Of a stretch of DNA of 64,000 nt, positions 34,484 through 43,159 are shown piece by piece. The stretch covers positions 4,142,501-4,206,500 of the forward strand of contig NZ_JARKIN010000001.1 of NCBI RefSeq assembly GCF_029351045.1. The letters run 5' to 3'. Position 1 is the first letter of the stretch, and every line of letters begins with the position of its first letter. The position numbers were made by a program, and so were the translations under genes. The notes under the pieces were generated by a model. That model was not told the origin of the DNA. It worked only from the letters and a program-made list of their open reading frames with translations, and did no database searches. Source of the DNA: Streptomyces sp. WMMB303 (GTDB lineage: Bacteria > Actinomycetota > Actinomycetes > Streptomycetales > Streptomycetaceae).

Positions 34484-34538
34484 TCAGCGCGCACCGGCCC
34501 GGGCACCACCCCCGCACCCGCGAACAGGAGCCGAAGAG

Positions 34539-36485
34539 ATGGGCGTCCGGAAGATCCTCACGACCGCGAAACGCCGCAGCGACCTGGCAGCCCGCGGCCC
34601 GGTCGAGGTACTCGAGGAGAGCGGCCGGATCCGGGCGGCCCGGGCCGAGGCGCTGGCCCCGCCGCCGGTCACCGGAAGCCTCGCCGACCTGCCCTTCACC
34701 AACGCCGCGGAGGAGCCCGAGGCGACCGTCATGCGCCGCAGGACCGCTGACGCCTGGCAGCCGGTGTCCGCGGCCGCCTTCGCCCGCGAGGTCTCCGATG
34801 CGGCCAAGGGGCTGGTCGCGGCGGGGCTGGAGCCCGGGGCCCGGGTGGGTGTGATGTGCCGTACCCGCTACGAGTGGTGCGTCCTGGACTTCGCCGTCTG
34901 GGCCGCCGGCGGCCAGACCGTCCCCGTGTACGCCACCTCCTCCGCCGAGCAGGTCGAGTGGATCCTGCGCGACTCGGGCGCGGCCCACCTCTTCGTGGAG
35001 ACGGCCGAGCACGCCACCACGGTCGAACCCGCGCTCGCGGCACAGGAGCACCGGCCCCGGCTGTGGCGGATCGACCCGGCGGGGGACGGCCGCCCGGCGC
35101 TGGAGCAGCTCGCCGAGCTGGGCCGGGAGATCCCCGACGGCGAACTCACCCGCCGCCGCGCGGCGCTCGGCCCCGACACCGTCGCGACCCTCTGCTACAC
35201 CTCGGGCACCACCGGCAGACCCAAAGGCTGCATGCTCAGCCACGGCAATCTGCACGCCGAGGCGGCCAACACCGTCGAACTGCTGCACCCGATCTTCAAG
35301 GAGGTCACCGGGCAGACCGCGGCCACCCTGCTCTTCCTGCCCCTGGCCCACATCCTCGGCCGGACCCTGCAGATCGCGTGCCTGACCGCGCGGATCGAGT
35401 TCGGACACTGGCCCAGCATCAAGCCCGCGGAACTGCGCCCCGAGATGCGCTCCTTCCGGCCGACGTTCATCGTGGGCGTGCCCTATCTCTTCGAGAAGAT
35501 CCACGACACCGGCCGGGAGACGGCCGAGCGGCTGGGCAGGGGTTCCTCCTTCGAGCGTGCGGACCGGATCGCGGTGCGCTTCGGCGAGGCGGACCTGGCG
35601 CGCTTCCTGGGCACCGGAAAGGGCCCGGGGCCGGGTCTGCGGCTGGCCCGAGGCGTGTACGACCTGCTGGTCTACCGGCGGATCCGCAAGGAGTTGGGCG
35701 GCCGCCTCCGGCACGCCATCAGCGGGGGTTCCCCCCTGGACCGCCGGCTGAACCTGTTCTTCCGGGCGGCCGGTATCACCGTCTACGAGGGGTACGGGCT
35801 CACGGAGACCTCGGCGGCCGCCACCATCACCCCGCCGCTCGCCCCGCGTCCCGGGACCGTCGGCCGCCCGGTCCCCGGCACCACCGTGCGCATCGCGGAC
35901 GACGGCGAGATCCTCGTCAAGGGCGGCATCGTCTTCGGCGGGTACCGCAATCGCCCCCGGGAGACCGACGAGGTGCTGGACGACGGCTGGTTCGCGACCG
36001 GCGACCTGGGGACCCTGGACGAGGACGGCTATCTGACCATCGTCGGCCGCAAGAAGGACATCCTCGTCACCAGCGGAGGCAAGAACGTCTCTCCCGCGCC
36101 GCTGGAGGACCGGCTGCGCAGCCGGCCGCCCATCGCGCAGTGCATGGTCGTCGGCGACGGCCGCCGCTACGTGGGGGCGCTGGTCACCCTCGACCCGGAA
36201 GCGGTCGCCCACTGGCTCCGGGTGCGCAAGCGGCCGTCGGGCACCCCCCTCGCCGCACTGCGGAAGGACCCCGAACTGGTCGCCGCCGTACAGCGGGCCG
36301 TGGACCACGCGAACGAAGCCGTCTCGACAGCCGAGTCGATCCGCCGGTTCCGGATCGTCGAGGGCGAGTTCACCGAGGAGAACGGCCTGCTGACCCCTTC
36401 GCTGAAGGTCAAGCGCGCGGCCGTGGCGGAAGCGTACGCCGCCGACATCGACGCCCTCTATGCCCAGGACGGCCCGGGCCGCTGA
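34539..36485 (+). CDS. long-chain acyl-CoA ligase (AMP-forming, FadD-like)
   Basis: 648 residues; ATG at 34539 follows AGGAG. The adenylate-forming motifs are complete: YTSGTTGRPKG, the linker region YEGYGLTETSAAATI, WFATGDLGTLDEDGYL and GRKKDILVTSGGKNVSP. The long N-terminal and middle parts fit the FadD15-like long-chain ligases of actinobacteria. The reaction is fatty acid + ATP + CoA to acyl-CoA + AMP. It starts the beta-oxidation gene group and is near the mce importer, so it may activate imported lipid. Confidence 0.92.
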   Translation: MGVRKILTTAKRRSDLAARGPVEVLEESGRIRAARAEALAPPPVTGSLADLPFTNAAEEPEATVMRRRTADAWQPVSAAAFAREVSDAAKGLVAAGLEPGARVGVMCRTRYEWCVLDFAVWAAGGQTVPVYATSSAEQVEWILRDSGAAHLFVETAEHATTVEPALAAQEHRPRLWRIDPAGDGRPALEQLAELGREIPDGELTRRRAALGPDTVATLCYTSGTTGRPKGCMLSHGNLHAEAANTVELLHPIFKEVTGQTAATLLFLPLAHILGRTLQIACLTARIEFGHWPSIKPAELRPEMRSFRPTFIVGVPYLFEKIHDTGRETAERLGRGSSFERADRIAVRFGEADLARFLGTGKGPGPGLRLARGVYDLLVYRRIRKELGGRLRHAISGGSPLDRRLNLFFRAAGITVYEGYGLTETSAAATITPPLAPRPGTVGRPVPGTTVRIADDGEILVKGGIVFGGYRNRPRETDEVLDDGWFATGDLGTLDEDGYLTIVGRKKDILVTSGGKNVSPAPLEDRLRSRPPIAQCMVVGDGRRYVGALVTLDPEAVAHWLRVRKRPSGTPLAALRKDPELVAAVQRAVDHANEAVSTAESIRRFRIVEGEFTEENGLLTPSLKVKRAAVAEAYAADIDALYAQDGPGR

Positions 36486-36623
36486 CATCGGGCGCTGACC
36501 TCCCCCGCGCCCGGTGACCGCACCGACCGCCGGGTGCCGGGTGCCGGACCCGGGGGTGCCGCTCGCCGGCGGCCCGGCCCGGCGGGCCCCGGACCACCCG
36601 GGCCCGAAAGCTGCCGGCACGAG

Positions 36624-37811
36624 TCACGCCATGGCGTCGATCCCGGTCAACGCGCGGCCGATGAGCAGCTTCTGCACCTGGCTGGTGCCCTCGTACAGGG
36701 TGAGCACCCGGGCGTCCCGCAGGTACCTGCCCGCGGGGTACTCGTCGATGAAGCCGTAACCGCCGAAGGTCTGCAGACAATCGGCGCTGACCTGCACGGC
36801 CGTCTCGGAGGCGTGGTACTTGGCCACCGACGCCTCGGTCGCGTACTCCTTGGGCGTGGCACCCGCATCCGCCAGGTGCGCCACCTGCCGGGTCAGCAAC
36901 CGGGCGGCGCGGATCGCCACCTCCGACTCGGCCAGCAGCTCCTGCACCAGTTGGAAGGAGGCGATCGGCCTGCCGAACTGCTCCCGCTCGATGGCGTAGC
37001 CGAGGGCCGCGTCCAGCGCGCCCTGCGCCAGGCCGACCGCACCGGCCGCCACCGAGATCCGCCCGCGGGAGAGCGAGCCGAGTGCGATACCCAGTCCCCT
37101 GCCGATGCCGCCCAGGCGCGCGGAGTCCGGCACCCGCACGCCCTCGTAGGAGAGTTCGGCCGTGGCCTGGCCGCGCAGGCCGAGCTTGCCGTGGATCGCG
37201 GTAGCGGTGAAGCCCGGCACGTCGGTGGGGACGAGGAACGCGGTGATGCCGTCCTCGGCGGTCCGCGCGAAGGTCAGGGCCACATCGGCGACGGTGCCGT
37301 TGGTGATGAACATCTTGGCACCGTCGATGATCCAGTCGCCGCCCGGCCCGGTACCGGCCGGGCCGCCCGTGGCCCGGCGGGCGCGGGTGCGCAGCGCCCC
37401 CGCGTCCGAGCCGGTCTCCGGCTCCGTGAGTGCGAAACAGCCGAGCGCCGTCCCGGCGGCCAGCCGCGGCAGCCACTGCTGCTTCTGCTCCTCGCTGCCG
37501 TGGGCGGCGATCGTCTTGGCGACGAGACCGAGCGAGACGGAGACGATGCCGCGGACCGAGGAGTCCCCGCGGCCCAGTTCCTCGGTCACCGCCGTGTAGC
37601 ACAGCATGTCGGCCGGGACTCCGCCGTACGCCTCGGGCAGGGTGAGACCGAGGAATCCGAGTTCGCCCAGCCGCCGCGGTATCCCGGGGTCCACGGCTTC
37701 CACCCGGTCCCATTCCCGCGCGTGCGGTACCACCTCCCGGTCGACGAAGTCCCGCGCCAGCGCGCGGACATCCCGCTGTTCCTCACTCAGCCCGAAGTCC
37801 CGCTGGTCCAT
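36624..37811 (-). CDS. acyl-CoA dehydrogenase
   Basis: 395 residues, normal length. ATG at 37811 follows GAGGGAGAG. FALTEPETGSDAG lines the FAD/substrate site and the C-terminal LYEGTSQVQKLLIGRAL holds the usual catalytic Glu. LQTFGGYGFIDEYP is the FAD-binding signature. It is downstream of the 3-hydroxyacyl-CoA dehydrogenase gene on the same strand (97-base gap), so they probably form an operon catalysing steps 1 and 3 of beta-oxidation. Chain-length preference is unknown. Confidence 0.93.
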   Translation of the reverse strand: MDQRDFGLSEEQRDVRALARDFVDREVVPHAREWDRVEAVDPGIPRRLGELGFLGLTLPEAYGGVPADMLCYTAVTEELGRGDSSVRGIVSVSLGLVAKTIAAHGSEEQKQQWLPRLAAGTALGCFALTEPETGSDAGALRTRARRATGGPAGTGPGGDWIIDGAKMFITNGTVADVALTFARTAEDGITAFLVPTDVPGFTATAIHGKLGLRGQATAELSYEGVRVPDSARLGGIGRGLGIALGSLSRGRISVAAGAVGLAQGALDAALGYAIEREQFGRPIASFQLVQELLAESEVAIRAARLLTRQVAHLADAGATPKEYATEASVAKYHASETAVQVSADCLQTFGGYGFIDEYPAGRYLRDARVLTLYEGTSQVQKLLIGRALTGIDAMA

Positions 37812-37908
37812 GCTCTCCCTCTCTGCTGCCAACTCCGGCTGCGAACCGCTCCCGCGGAGCGCCCGACCCCCCGCCGTGCCCTCTCGCAGCCGCGCCTGCC
37901 GGGGCCGG

Positions 37909-39393
37909 TCATTCCGGCAGATCCGGCATGGGGGTGCGCAGCGGCAGTCCCAGGTTCGCCCGGTGGGTGAGCCAGGGGGTGGGGCGGTAGCGGGGGTCGC
38001 CGGTCTCCTGCGCGAGCGCTCGGAGCAGGGACAGGGTCCGGGCCGAGCCCACGGTGTCGGCCCAGGCCAACGGCCCGTGCGGGTAGCCGAGTCCGAGAGT
38101 GACGGCGGTGTCGATGTCGTCCGGGGCGGCGATGCCGCGCTCGGCGATGCCGGTGGCGACGTTGACGATCGAGGCGAGCAGCCGCTGCGCGACCGAACCG
38201 GCGGTGTCCCGTACGACGCTCACCGCGTGCCCGTCCCGGGCCAGTACGGCCACCGCGTCCCGTACCGCCTCGCCGTCGGTCGCGGGAGTCACGGCCAGCA
38301 CCCGGCGCGGAGTGCCCAGCGAGAGCGGGTCGACGCCCAGGGTGCGCTCGGCGGGCAGGCCGTCCGCGGCGACCGCGGCCGAGACCGAGGTGCCCCAGGT
38401 CGGCACCAGCACCAGCGCGTCGGCCGCGGGTTCCCGCGGCGTACCCAGCCCGGCGAGTCCGTCCCCGACCAGCCGTACTGCCCGCGCGGGGTCGCCGCCC
38501 TCGAGCCGGGGCTCGGGCAGTCCGGGCCCCGGCTCGCCCTCGCCGTAGGAGTAGAAGCCGCGCGCCGACTTGCGCCCGTACAGCCCGGCCGCGACCCGGT
38601 TGGCCGGGAGGTAGGAGGGCCGCAGCCGGTCGGCGTGCCGGAAGCCGTCCCAGACGGTGTCCATCACCGAGGCCGATACGTCCAGGCCCGTCAGATCCAT
38701 GAGTTCGAACGGGCCCATCCGCAGCCCGAGCACGTCGCGGGCGATGCGGTCGATCACCGGATGCCCGGCGACGGACTCCTCCAGCAGCGCGAACGCCTCG
38801 GTCACCAGCCCGCGCCCGGCGTGGTTTACCAGGAAGCCCGGGGTGTCGGCAACGGTCACCGGATGGTGCCCGGACTCGGCGACCAGCGCCGCGAGGAACT
38901 CCGGCACGTCCTCGCGGGTGGCGGCCCCGGGCACCACCTCGACGAGCCGCATCAGCGGGACCGGGTTGAAGAAGTGCAGCCCGGCCAGTCGGCCCGGGTC
39001 GGCGAGCCGCGCACCGATCCGGGTGACGGAGAGCGAGGAGGTGTTGGTCGCGAAGACCGTCGAGGCCGGCAGCGCCCGCTCCAGGCCGGTGAACAGCTCG
39101 GTCTTGGTGTCGAGGTCTTCCAGCACCGCCTCGATCACCAGCCCCGGAGCTTCGGCGGTGCCTGCGGTGTACGGCGACTCCAGCTCGACCAGGGCGGCAG
39201 CGGCGCGGTCGGCGTCCGCGCGGCCCATCCGCCCCTTCTCGGCGGCTCGCTCCAGCATGGCGCGGACGAAGGACACCGCCTCCGGCACCGCCTGGGGCCG
39301 TGCGTCGGCCAGTTCGACGGTGTGGCCGGCCGTGACGGCCCACTGGGCGATGCCGCGCCCCATGGTGCCGGCTCCCACAATCCTGATCCGCAT
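37909..39393 (-). CDS. 3-hydroxyacyl-CoA dehydrogenase
   Basis: 494 residues. The N-terminal NAD domain begins MRIRIVGAGTMGRGIAQWA (Rossmann GAGTMG) and contains HFFNPVPLMRLVEVV with the catalytic His, and VADTPGFLVN. Two copies of the C-terminal 3HCDH helical domain follow (about 185-285, and a second after residue 400), as in PaaH/HbdA-type enzymes. It oxidises 3-hydroxyacyl-CoA with NAD+. Divergent from the LysR gene. Confidence 0.92.
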   Translation of the reverse strand: MRIRIVGAGTMGRGIAQWAVTAGHTVELADARPQAVPEAVSFVRAMLERAAEKGRMGRADADRAAAALVELESPYTAGTAEAPGLVIEAVLEDLDTKTELFTGLERALPASTVFATNTSSLSVTRIGARLADPGRLAGLHFFNPVPLMRLVEVVPGAATREDVPEFLAALVAESGHHPVTVADTPGFLVNHAGRGLVTEAFALLEESVAGHPVIDRIARDVLGLRMGPFELMDLTGLDVSASVMDTVWDGFRHADRLRPSYLPANRVAAGLYGRKSARGFYSYGEGEPGPGLPEPRLEGGDPARAVRLVGDGLAGLGTPREPAADALVLVPTWGTSVSAAVAADGLPAERTLGVDPLSLGTPRRVLAVTPATDGEAVRDAVAVLARDGHAVSVVRDTAGSVAQRLLASIVNVATGIAERGIAAPDDIDTAVTLGLGYPHGPLAWADTVGSARTLSLLRALAQETGDPRYRPTPWLTHRANLGLPLRTPMPDLPE

Positions 39394-39444
39394 GAACGCT
39401 CCCTCTGCGCACCCCGCGCGGGGCCTACGCTGTCAGCGACCATT

Positions 39445-39494
39445 GATCTGAGTCCAATACCAAATTAGAGTCTTTTTAAGACGAGCAACAGATC
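39445..39494. promoter_or_regulatory. operator candidates in the 3HCDH/LysR divergent spacer
   Basis: A 13-base palindrome GTCTTTTTAAGAC (39470-39482) sits in an unusually AT-rich patch. It is flanked by an inverted pair GATCTG (39445-39450) and CAGATC (39489-39494). This arrangement between a LysR gene and its divergent target is typical for LysR control. Confidence 0.45.
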
Positions 39495-39591
39495 AGTCGC
39501 CCCCTCGCGGGGCCGATCCGCATCCCGCCCGGAGGGCTCTCCGACGCCGCACCCCGGAATCCCCGCGGGCCCTCCCGGAAGTGAGCCCGCC

Positions 39592-40509
39592 GTGGAACTG
39601 CGGTACCTCGCCGCATTCGTGGCCGTGGCCGAGGAGCTGCACTTCGGCCGCGCCGCCAAGCGGCTGCACATGGCCCAGCCCCCGCTGAGCCAGCAGATCC
39701 GCCAGTTGGAGCGGGAACTGGGGGTGCAGTTGTTCGAGCGCAGTACCCGGTCGGTGCGGCTGACCGGCGCGGGCGAGTCCTTTCTGGAGCCGGTCCGCGA
39801 GGTGCTCGCCGATCTGGAGGCCGCCACCCGGGCCGCCCGGGCCGCCGGGCGCGGTGAATACGGTCGGGTGAGCGTGGGGTTCGCGGGCGCCTCCAGTCAC
39901 ACGGCGCTTCCCTTGCTCACCCGTGGCGTCCGCACCGCGCACCCCGGTATCGAGCTGGTGATGCAGGGGCAGAACTACGCGAACCGCGCCCTCGACCGAG
40001 TCGCCGAGGGCTCCCTCGACCTCGGCTTCGTACGGCTGCCCGTGGACCGGCCCGGCGTGGAGACCCGGGTGATCGCCGAGGAGGCGCTGGTGTGCGCCCT
40101 CGCCTCGGACCATCCGCTGGCCCGCCAGGAGCGGGTCGACGTCGCGGAGCTGGCCGGGGAACCGTTCGTCAGCTTCCCCGCCGGCGCCGGCTCCAGCCTC
40201 CGCGACGTGACGTTCCGGACCTGCGAGCGGGCGGGCCACATTCCCCGCGTCGTCCAGGAGGCCCCGGACTCGTACACGATCCTCGCGCTGGTGGCGATGG
40301 GGGTCGGGATCACCCTCACGCTCACCTCCTGCACCCACATCCAGCAGACGGGACTGGTCTACCGCCCGCTCGACGGCACGCCGGTCGTACTCCGCTCGGC
40401 GCTCGCCTGGCGGGCCGACAACCCCTCCCCGGCCCTGCGCAGCGTGCTGGAGGTGGCCCGCGAGGTGCTGCCCGCCCCGCCGCCCGCCCCCGCGGCGGGG
40501 CCGGCGTGA
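39592..40509 (+). CDS. LysR-family transcriptional regulator
   Basis: 305 residues from GTG at 39592. The N-terminal winged helix reads AEELHFGRAAKRLHMAQPPL and ERELGVQLFERSTRSVRLT. The rest is a periplasmic-binding-like effector domain (about 90-295, e.g. GEYGRVSVGFAG and LVALALVAMG-type strands). Divergent from the 3-hydroxyacyl-CoA dehydrogenase gene and 68 bases ahead of the thiolase gene. It probably controls both in response to a CoA-pathway metabolite. Confidence 0.93.
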   Translation: MELRYLAAFVAVAEELHFGRAAKRLHMAQPPLSQQIRQLERELGVQLFERSTRSVRLTGAGESFLEPVREVLADLEAATRAARAAGRGEYGRVSVGFAGASSHTALPLLTRGVRTAHPGIELVMQGQNYANRALDRVAEGSLDLGFVRLPVDRPGVETRVIAEEALVCALASDHPLARQERVDVAELAGEPFVSFPAGAGSSLRDVTFRTCERAGHIPRVVQEAPDSYTILALVAMGVGITLTLTSCTHIQQTGLVYRPLDGTPVVLRSALAWRADNPSPALRSVLEVAREVLPAPPPAPAAGPA

Positions 40510-40577
40510 CCGACGCCGGCACCCGAGCCGACGCCCGGGACCGCCCTTCGACCGAACCGCTCCTGGAAGGCAACCGC

Positions 40578-41810
40578 ATGTCCGAGCGCACCGACATCGT
40601 CATCTGCGAACCCCTGCGCACCCCGATCGGCCGGTTCGGCGGAGTACTGGCCGGGCAGCGGCCCCAGTCGCTGGCGGCCCTGCTGATCTCGGAGATCCTC
40701 TCGCGTACCGGTATCGCCCCGGAACGGATCGACGAGGTGATCCTCGGGCACGCCTACCCCAGTGCGGAGGCGCCGGCGCTGGGACGGGTCGCCGCGCTCG
40801 ACGCGGGGCTGCCCGCCTCGGTGACCGGCACCCAGATCGACCGGCGCTGCGGCTCGGGCCTGCAGGCGGTGCTGGACGCCGCGATGCAGATCCGGGCCGG
40901 GTTCAGCCAGGTCGTGATCGCGGGCGGAGCGGAGGTGATGAGCGCCGCACCCCACTACACCCACGAGGGGCGCTGGGGCATCAAGGGGCCGGGCCTGACC
41001 CTGCACGACTCCCTGGCCCGCGGTCGGATCACGGCGGGCGGCGCGCACCACCCGGTGCCCGGCGGCATGATCGAGACGGCCGAGAACCTGCGCCGCGAGT
41101 TCGCCATCAGCCGGGCGGACCAGGACGCGCTGGCGCTCCGCTCCCAGCAGCGCGCCGGAGCGGCCCTCGCCGAGGGCCGGTTCGCGGCGGAGACGGTGCC
41201 GGTGACCGTGCGCACCCGCAAGGGCGAGACCGAGGTCGGCACCGACGAGCACCCCCGTCCCGAGACCACCGCCGACCAGCTCGCGGCGCTGCGGCCGGTA
41301 CGGCTCGCGCAGGACCCGGCGGCGACGGTGACGGCGGGCAACGCCAGCGGTCAGAACGACGCGGCGGCGGCCTGCCTGGTCACCGCCGCGGAGACCGCCG
41401 AACGGCTGGGATTGCGGCCCCTGGTCCGGCTGGTCTCCTTCGCCCGCGCCGGAGTTCCTGCCGAGACGATGGGCCTGGGGCCGGTCGGCGCCACCCGGGA
41501 CGCGCTCGCCAAGGCCCGGCTCGACCTGGCCGACATCGATCTGATCGAACTGAACGAGGCGTTCGCCGCGCAGGTTCTGGCCTGCACCCGCGCCCTCGGC
41601 CTGACCGAGCGCGACCTCGAACAGCGCGTCAACGTGAACGGCTCGGGCATCTCGCTGGGCCACCCGGTCGGTGCCACGGGCGCCCGCGTCCTGACGACCC
41701 TGGCGCACGAGATGCGGCGCGGCGGCGCCCGCTACGGCCTGGAGACGATGTGCATCGGAGGCGGCCAGGGACTCACCGCGGTCTTCGAACGCGTATCGGA
41801 GGCGGGCTGA
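40578..41810 (+). CDS. acetyl-CoA C-acyltransferase (thiolase)
   Basis: 410 residues; ATG at 40578 follows GGAAGG. Catalytic residues are visible: Cys91 (DRRCGSGLQAV), the His of SLGHPVGATGARV and the Cys of METMCIGGGQG. ELNEAFAAQ is the third family signature. It cleaves 3-ketoacyl-CoA with CoA, the final step of beta-oxidation. Together with the ligase and two dehydrogenases it gives a cycle lacking only an enoyl-CoA hydratase. Confidence 0.94.
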   Translation: MSERTDIVICEPLRTPIGRFGGVLAGQRPQSLAALLISEILSRTGIAPERIDEVILGHAYPSAEAPALGRVAALDAGLPASVTGTQIDRRCGSGLQAVLDAAMQIRAGFSQVVIAGGAEVMSAAPHYTHEGRWGIKGPGLTLHDSLARGRITAGGAHHPVPGGMIETAENLRREFAISRADQDALALRSQQRAGAALAEGRFAAETVPVTVRTRKGETEVGTDEHPRPETTADQLAALRPVRLAQDPAATVTAGNASGQNDAAAACLVTAAETAERLGLRPLVRLVSFARAGVPAETMGLGPVGATRDALAKARLDLADIDLIELNEAFAAQVLACTRALGLTERDLEQRVNVNGSGISLGHPVGATGARVLTTLAHEMRRGGARYGLETMCIGGGQGLTAVFERVSEAG

Positions 41811-41897
41811 GCGGCCGCGCGGGGGCGGCCCGCTCCCGGACGGCGACGCCGAGCGAGCGCCGGGCGCCGACGGCGCGCCGGACCGTGAAGAGGCGGC

Positions 41898-42869
41898 CTA
41901 GCCGCGGGAGAAGGGCCTCGTCGGCGGCTCGGCGGGCTCCTCGTCCGGCAGTTCGTCGGCGATCCGCCGGAGCATGTCGCGGGTCTCGGACGGCGGCATC
42001 GAGCAGGTCACCAGGCGGTCGGTGACACGGCGGTAGGCCTCGATGTCGACATCGTCCTCGAGATAGCGGGCGCTGTGCAGCTGCTCCAGGTACACGATGT
42101 CGGGCAGTTCGCTCTCGGGCAGTCGCAGCAGCGTGACCGGGCCGCCGGCCGCCGCGTGTCCGCCCGCGCTGAAGGGCATGATCTGCACCGTGACATGCGG
42201 CAGTTCGCTCATCGCGCACAGGTGCCGCAGTTGGGCGCGCATCGTGGCCGCACCCCCGACGGGGCGGCGCAGCGCGGCCTCGTCGATGACGGCCCACACG
42301 TGGGGGGCCCGCGGGCCGTAGAGGATCTGCTGGCGGCGCATCCGCAGGTCCACCCGCCGCTGGATGCCCGCCTCGGGCTCCTCGTCGTGGATCAGTTCCA
42401 CGACGGCGCGTGCGTAGCGGCTGGTCTGGAGGAGACCGGGCACGAACTGCACCTCGTAGGTGCGGATCACGCTGGCCGCCTGCTCCAGCCCCAGGTAGGT
42501 GTGCAGCCAGTGCGGGACGACGCCCTGGAAGGACTGCCACCAGCCGGGGGTGTTGGCCTGCTCGGCGAGCGCGGTCAGCACCGCGCGCTCGCTCTCGTCG
42601 CAGACGCCGTAGATCGTCAGCAGGTCCGCGATGTCGCGCAGCGCGCAGCCGGTACGGCCCTGCTCCAGGTCGCGGATCCGCTGATGGGTGACCCGGATCG
42701 CCTCCGCGGCCTCCCGCCGGGATATGTACTGCGCCTCCCGCAGCCTCCGCAGCCTGGTGCCCAGCACCAGCCTGGGCACTGCCGGGGACGCTCCGCCTCC
42801 TTCTCTCGAACTGTCCGACACGGCGTCTCTGGCGGCCGCTTCACCGCCAGTGACGTCAGTGATGCGCAT
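41898..42869 (-). CDS. XRE-family regulator with DUF5753 domain
   Basis: 323 residues from ATG at 42869, with GGGAG 7 bases upstream. The N-terminal helix-turn-helix (LRRLREAQYISRREAAEAI, THQRIRDLEQG) is followed by the DUF5753 effector region (about 120-300) with VQFVPGLLQTSRYARAVVEL, IDEAALRRPVGG and VQIMPFSAGGHAA. Such regulators are abundant in Streptomyces and usually sit beside a small DUF397 protein. None is found here, and the downstream gap (88 bases) cannot hold one. Targets unknown. Confidence 0.9.
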   Translation of the reverse strand: MRITDVTGGEAAARDAVSDSSREGGGASPAVPRLVLGTRLRRLREAQYISRREAAEAIRVTHQRIRDLEQGRTGCALRDIADLLTIYGVCDESERAVLTALAEQANTPGWWQSFQGVVPHWLHTYLGLEQAASVIRTYEVQFVPGLLQTSRYARAVVELIHDEEPEAGIQRRVDLRMRRQQILYGPRAPHVWAVIDEAALRRPVGGAATMRAQLRHLCAMSELPHVTVQIMPFSAGGHAAAGGPVTLLRLPESELPDIVYLEQLHSARYLEDDVDIEAYRRVTDRLVTCSMPPSETRDMLRRIADELPDEEPAEPPTRPFSRG

Positions 42870-43159
42870 ACCGCTGCTCCCGTACCGTAGCCGCATGGGT
42901 CTCGCCACCTTCCAAGTTTCCCTCCCCGCTCCGATGTGGCCTCATGGGGGTACCTGCCCAACTAGCCGTGCAGTCAGGCACACCGTGTCAAGGCTTCTTG
43001 CCCCTGGCACATCCCACGGCGCCGTCTGCACGGTTTCGAAGCGGAACCGAATCGGAAGCGGTCCCGGTCCGGTGCGGCCCCGAACGAGCGGCGGCCGATC
43101 CGGTGGCCCGGCGCACGGCGCCTTGCTCTGATCGCCGGAGGCGAGTAAACGCTGCGGGC

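Larger units (their letters stand above)
34081..34538. other. 458-bp divergent intergenic region, secreted protein / acyl-CoA ligase
   Basis: Holds the secreted gene's promoter module (34234-34262), a leader hairpin (34123-34159) and a palindrome before the ligase gene (34470-34483). The stretch 34225-34330 is clearly AT-richer than average. No gene was recognised. Confidence 0.6.

Noticed and set aside
40351..40363. ACTGGTCTACC, resembling half of a DasR site
   Set aside because: It lies inside the LysR coding sequence, has no second arm and is explained by codons for Thr/Gly-Leu-Val-Tyr.
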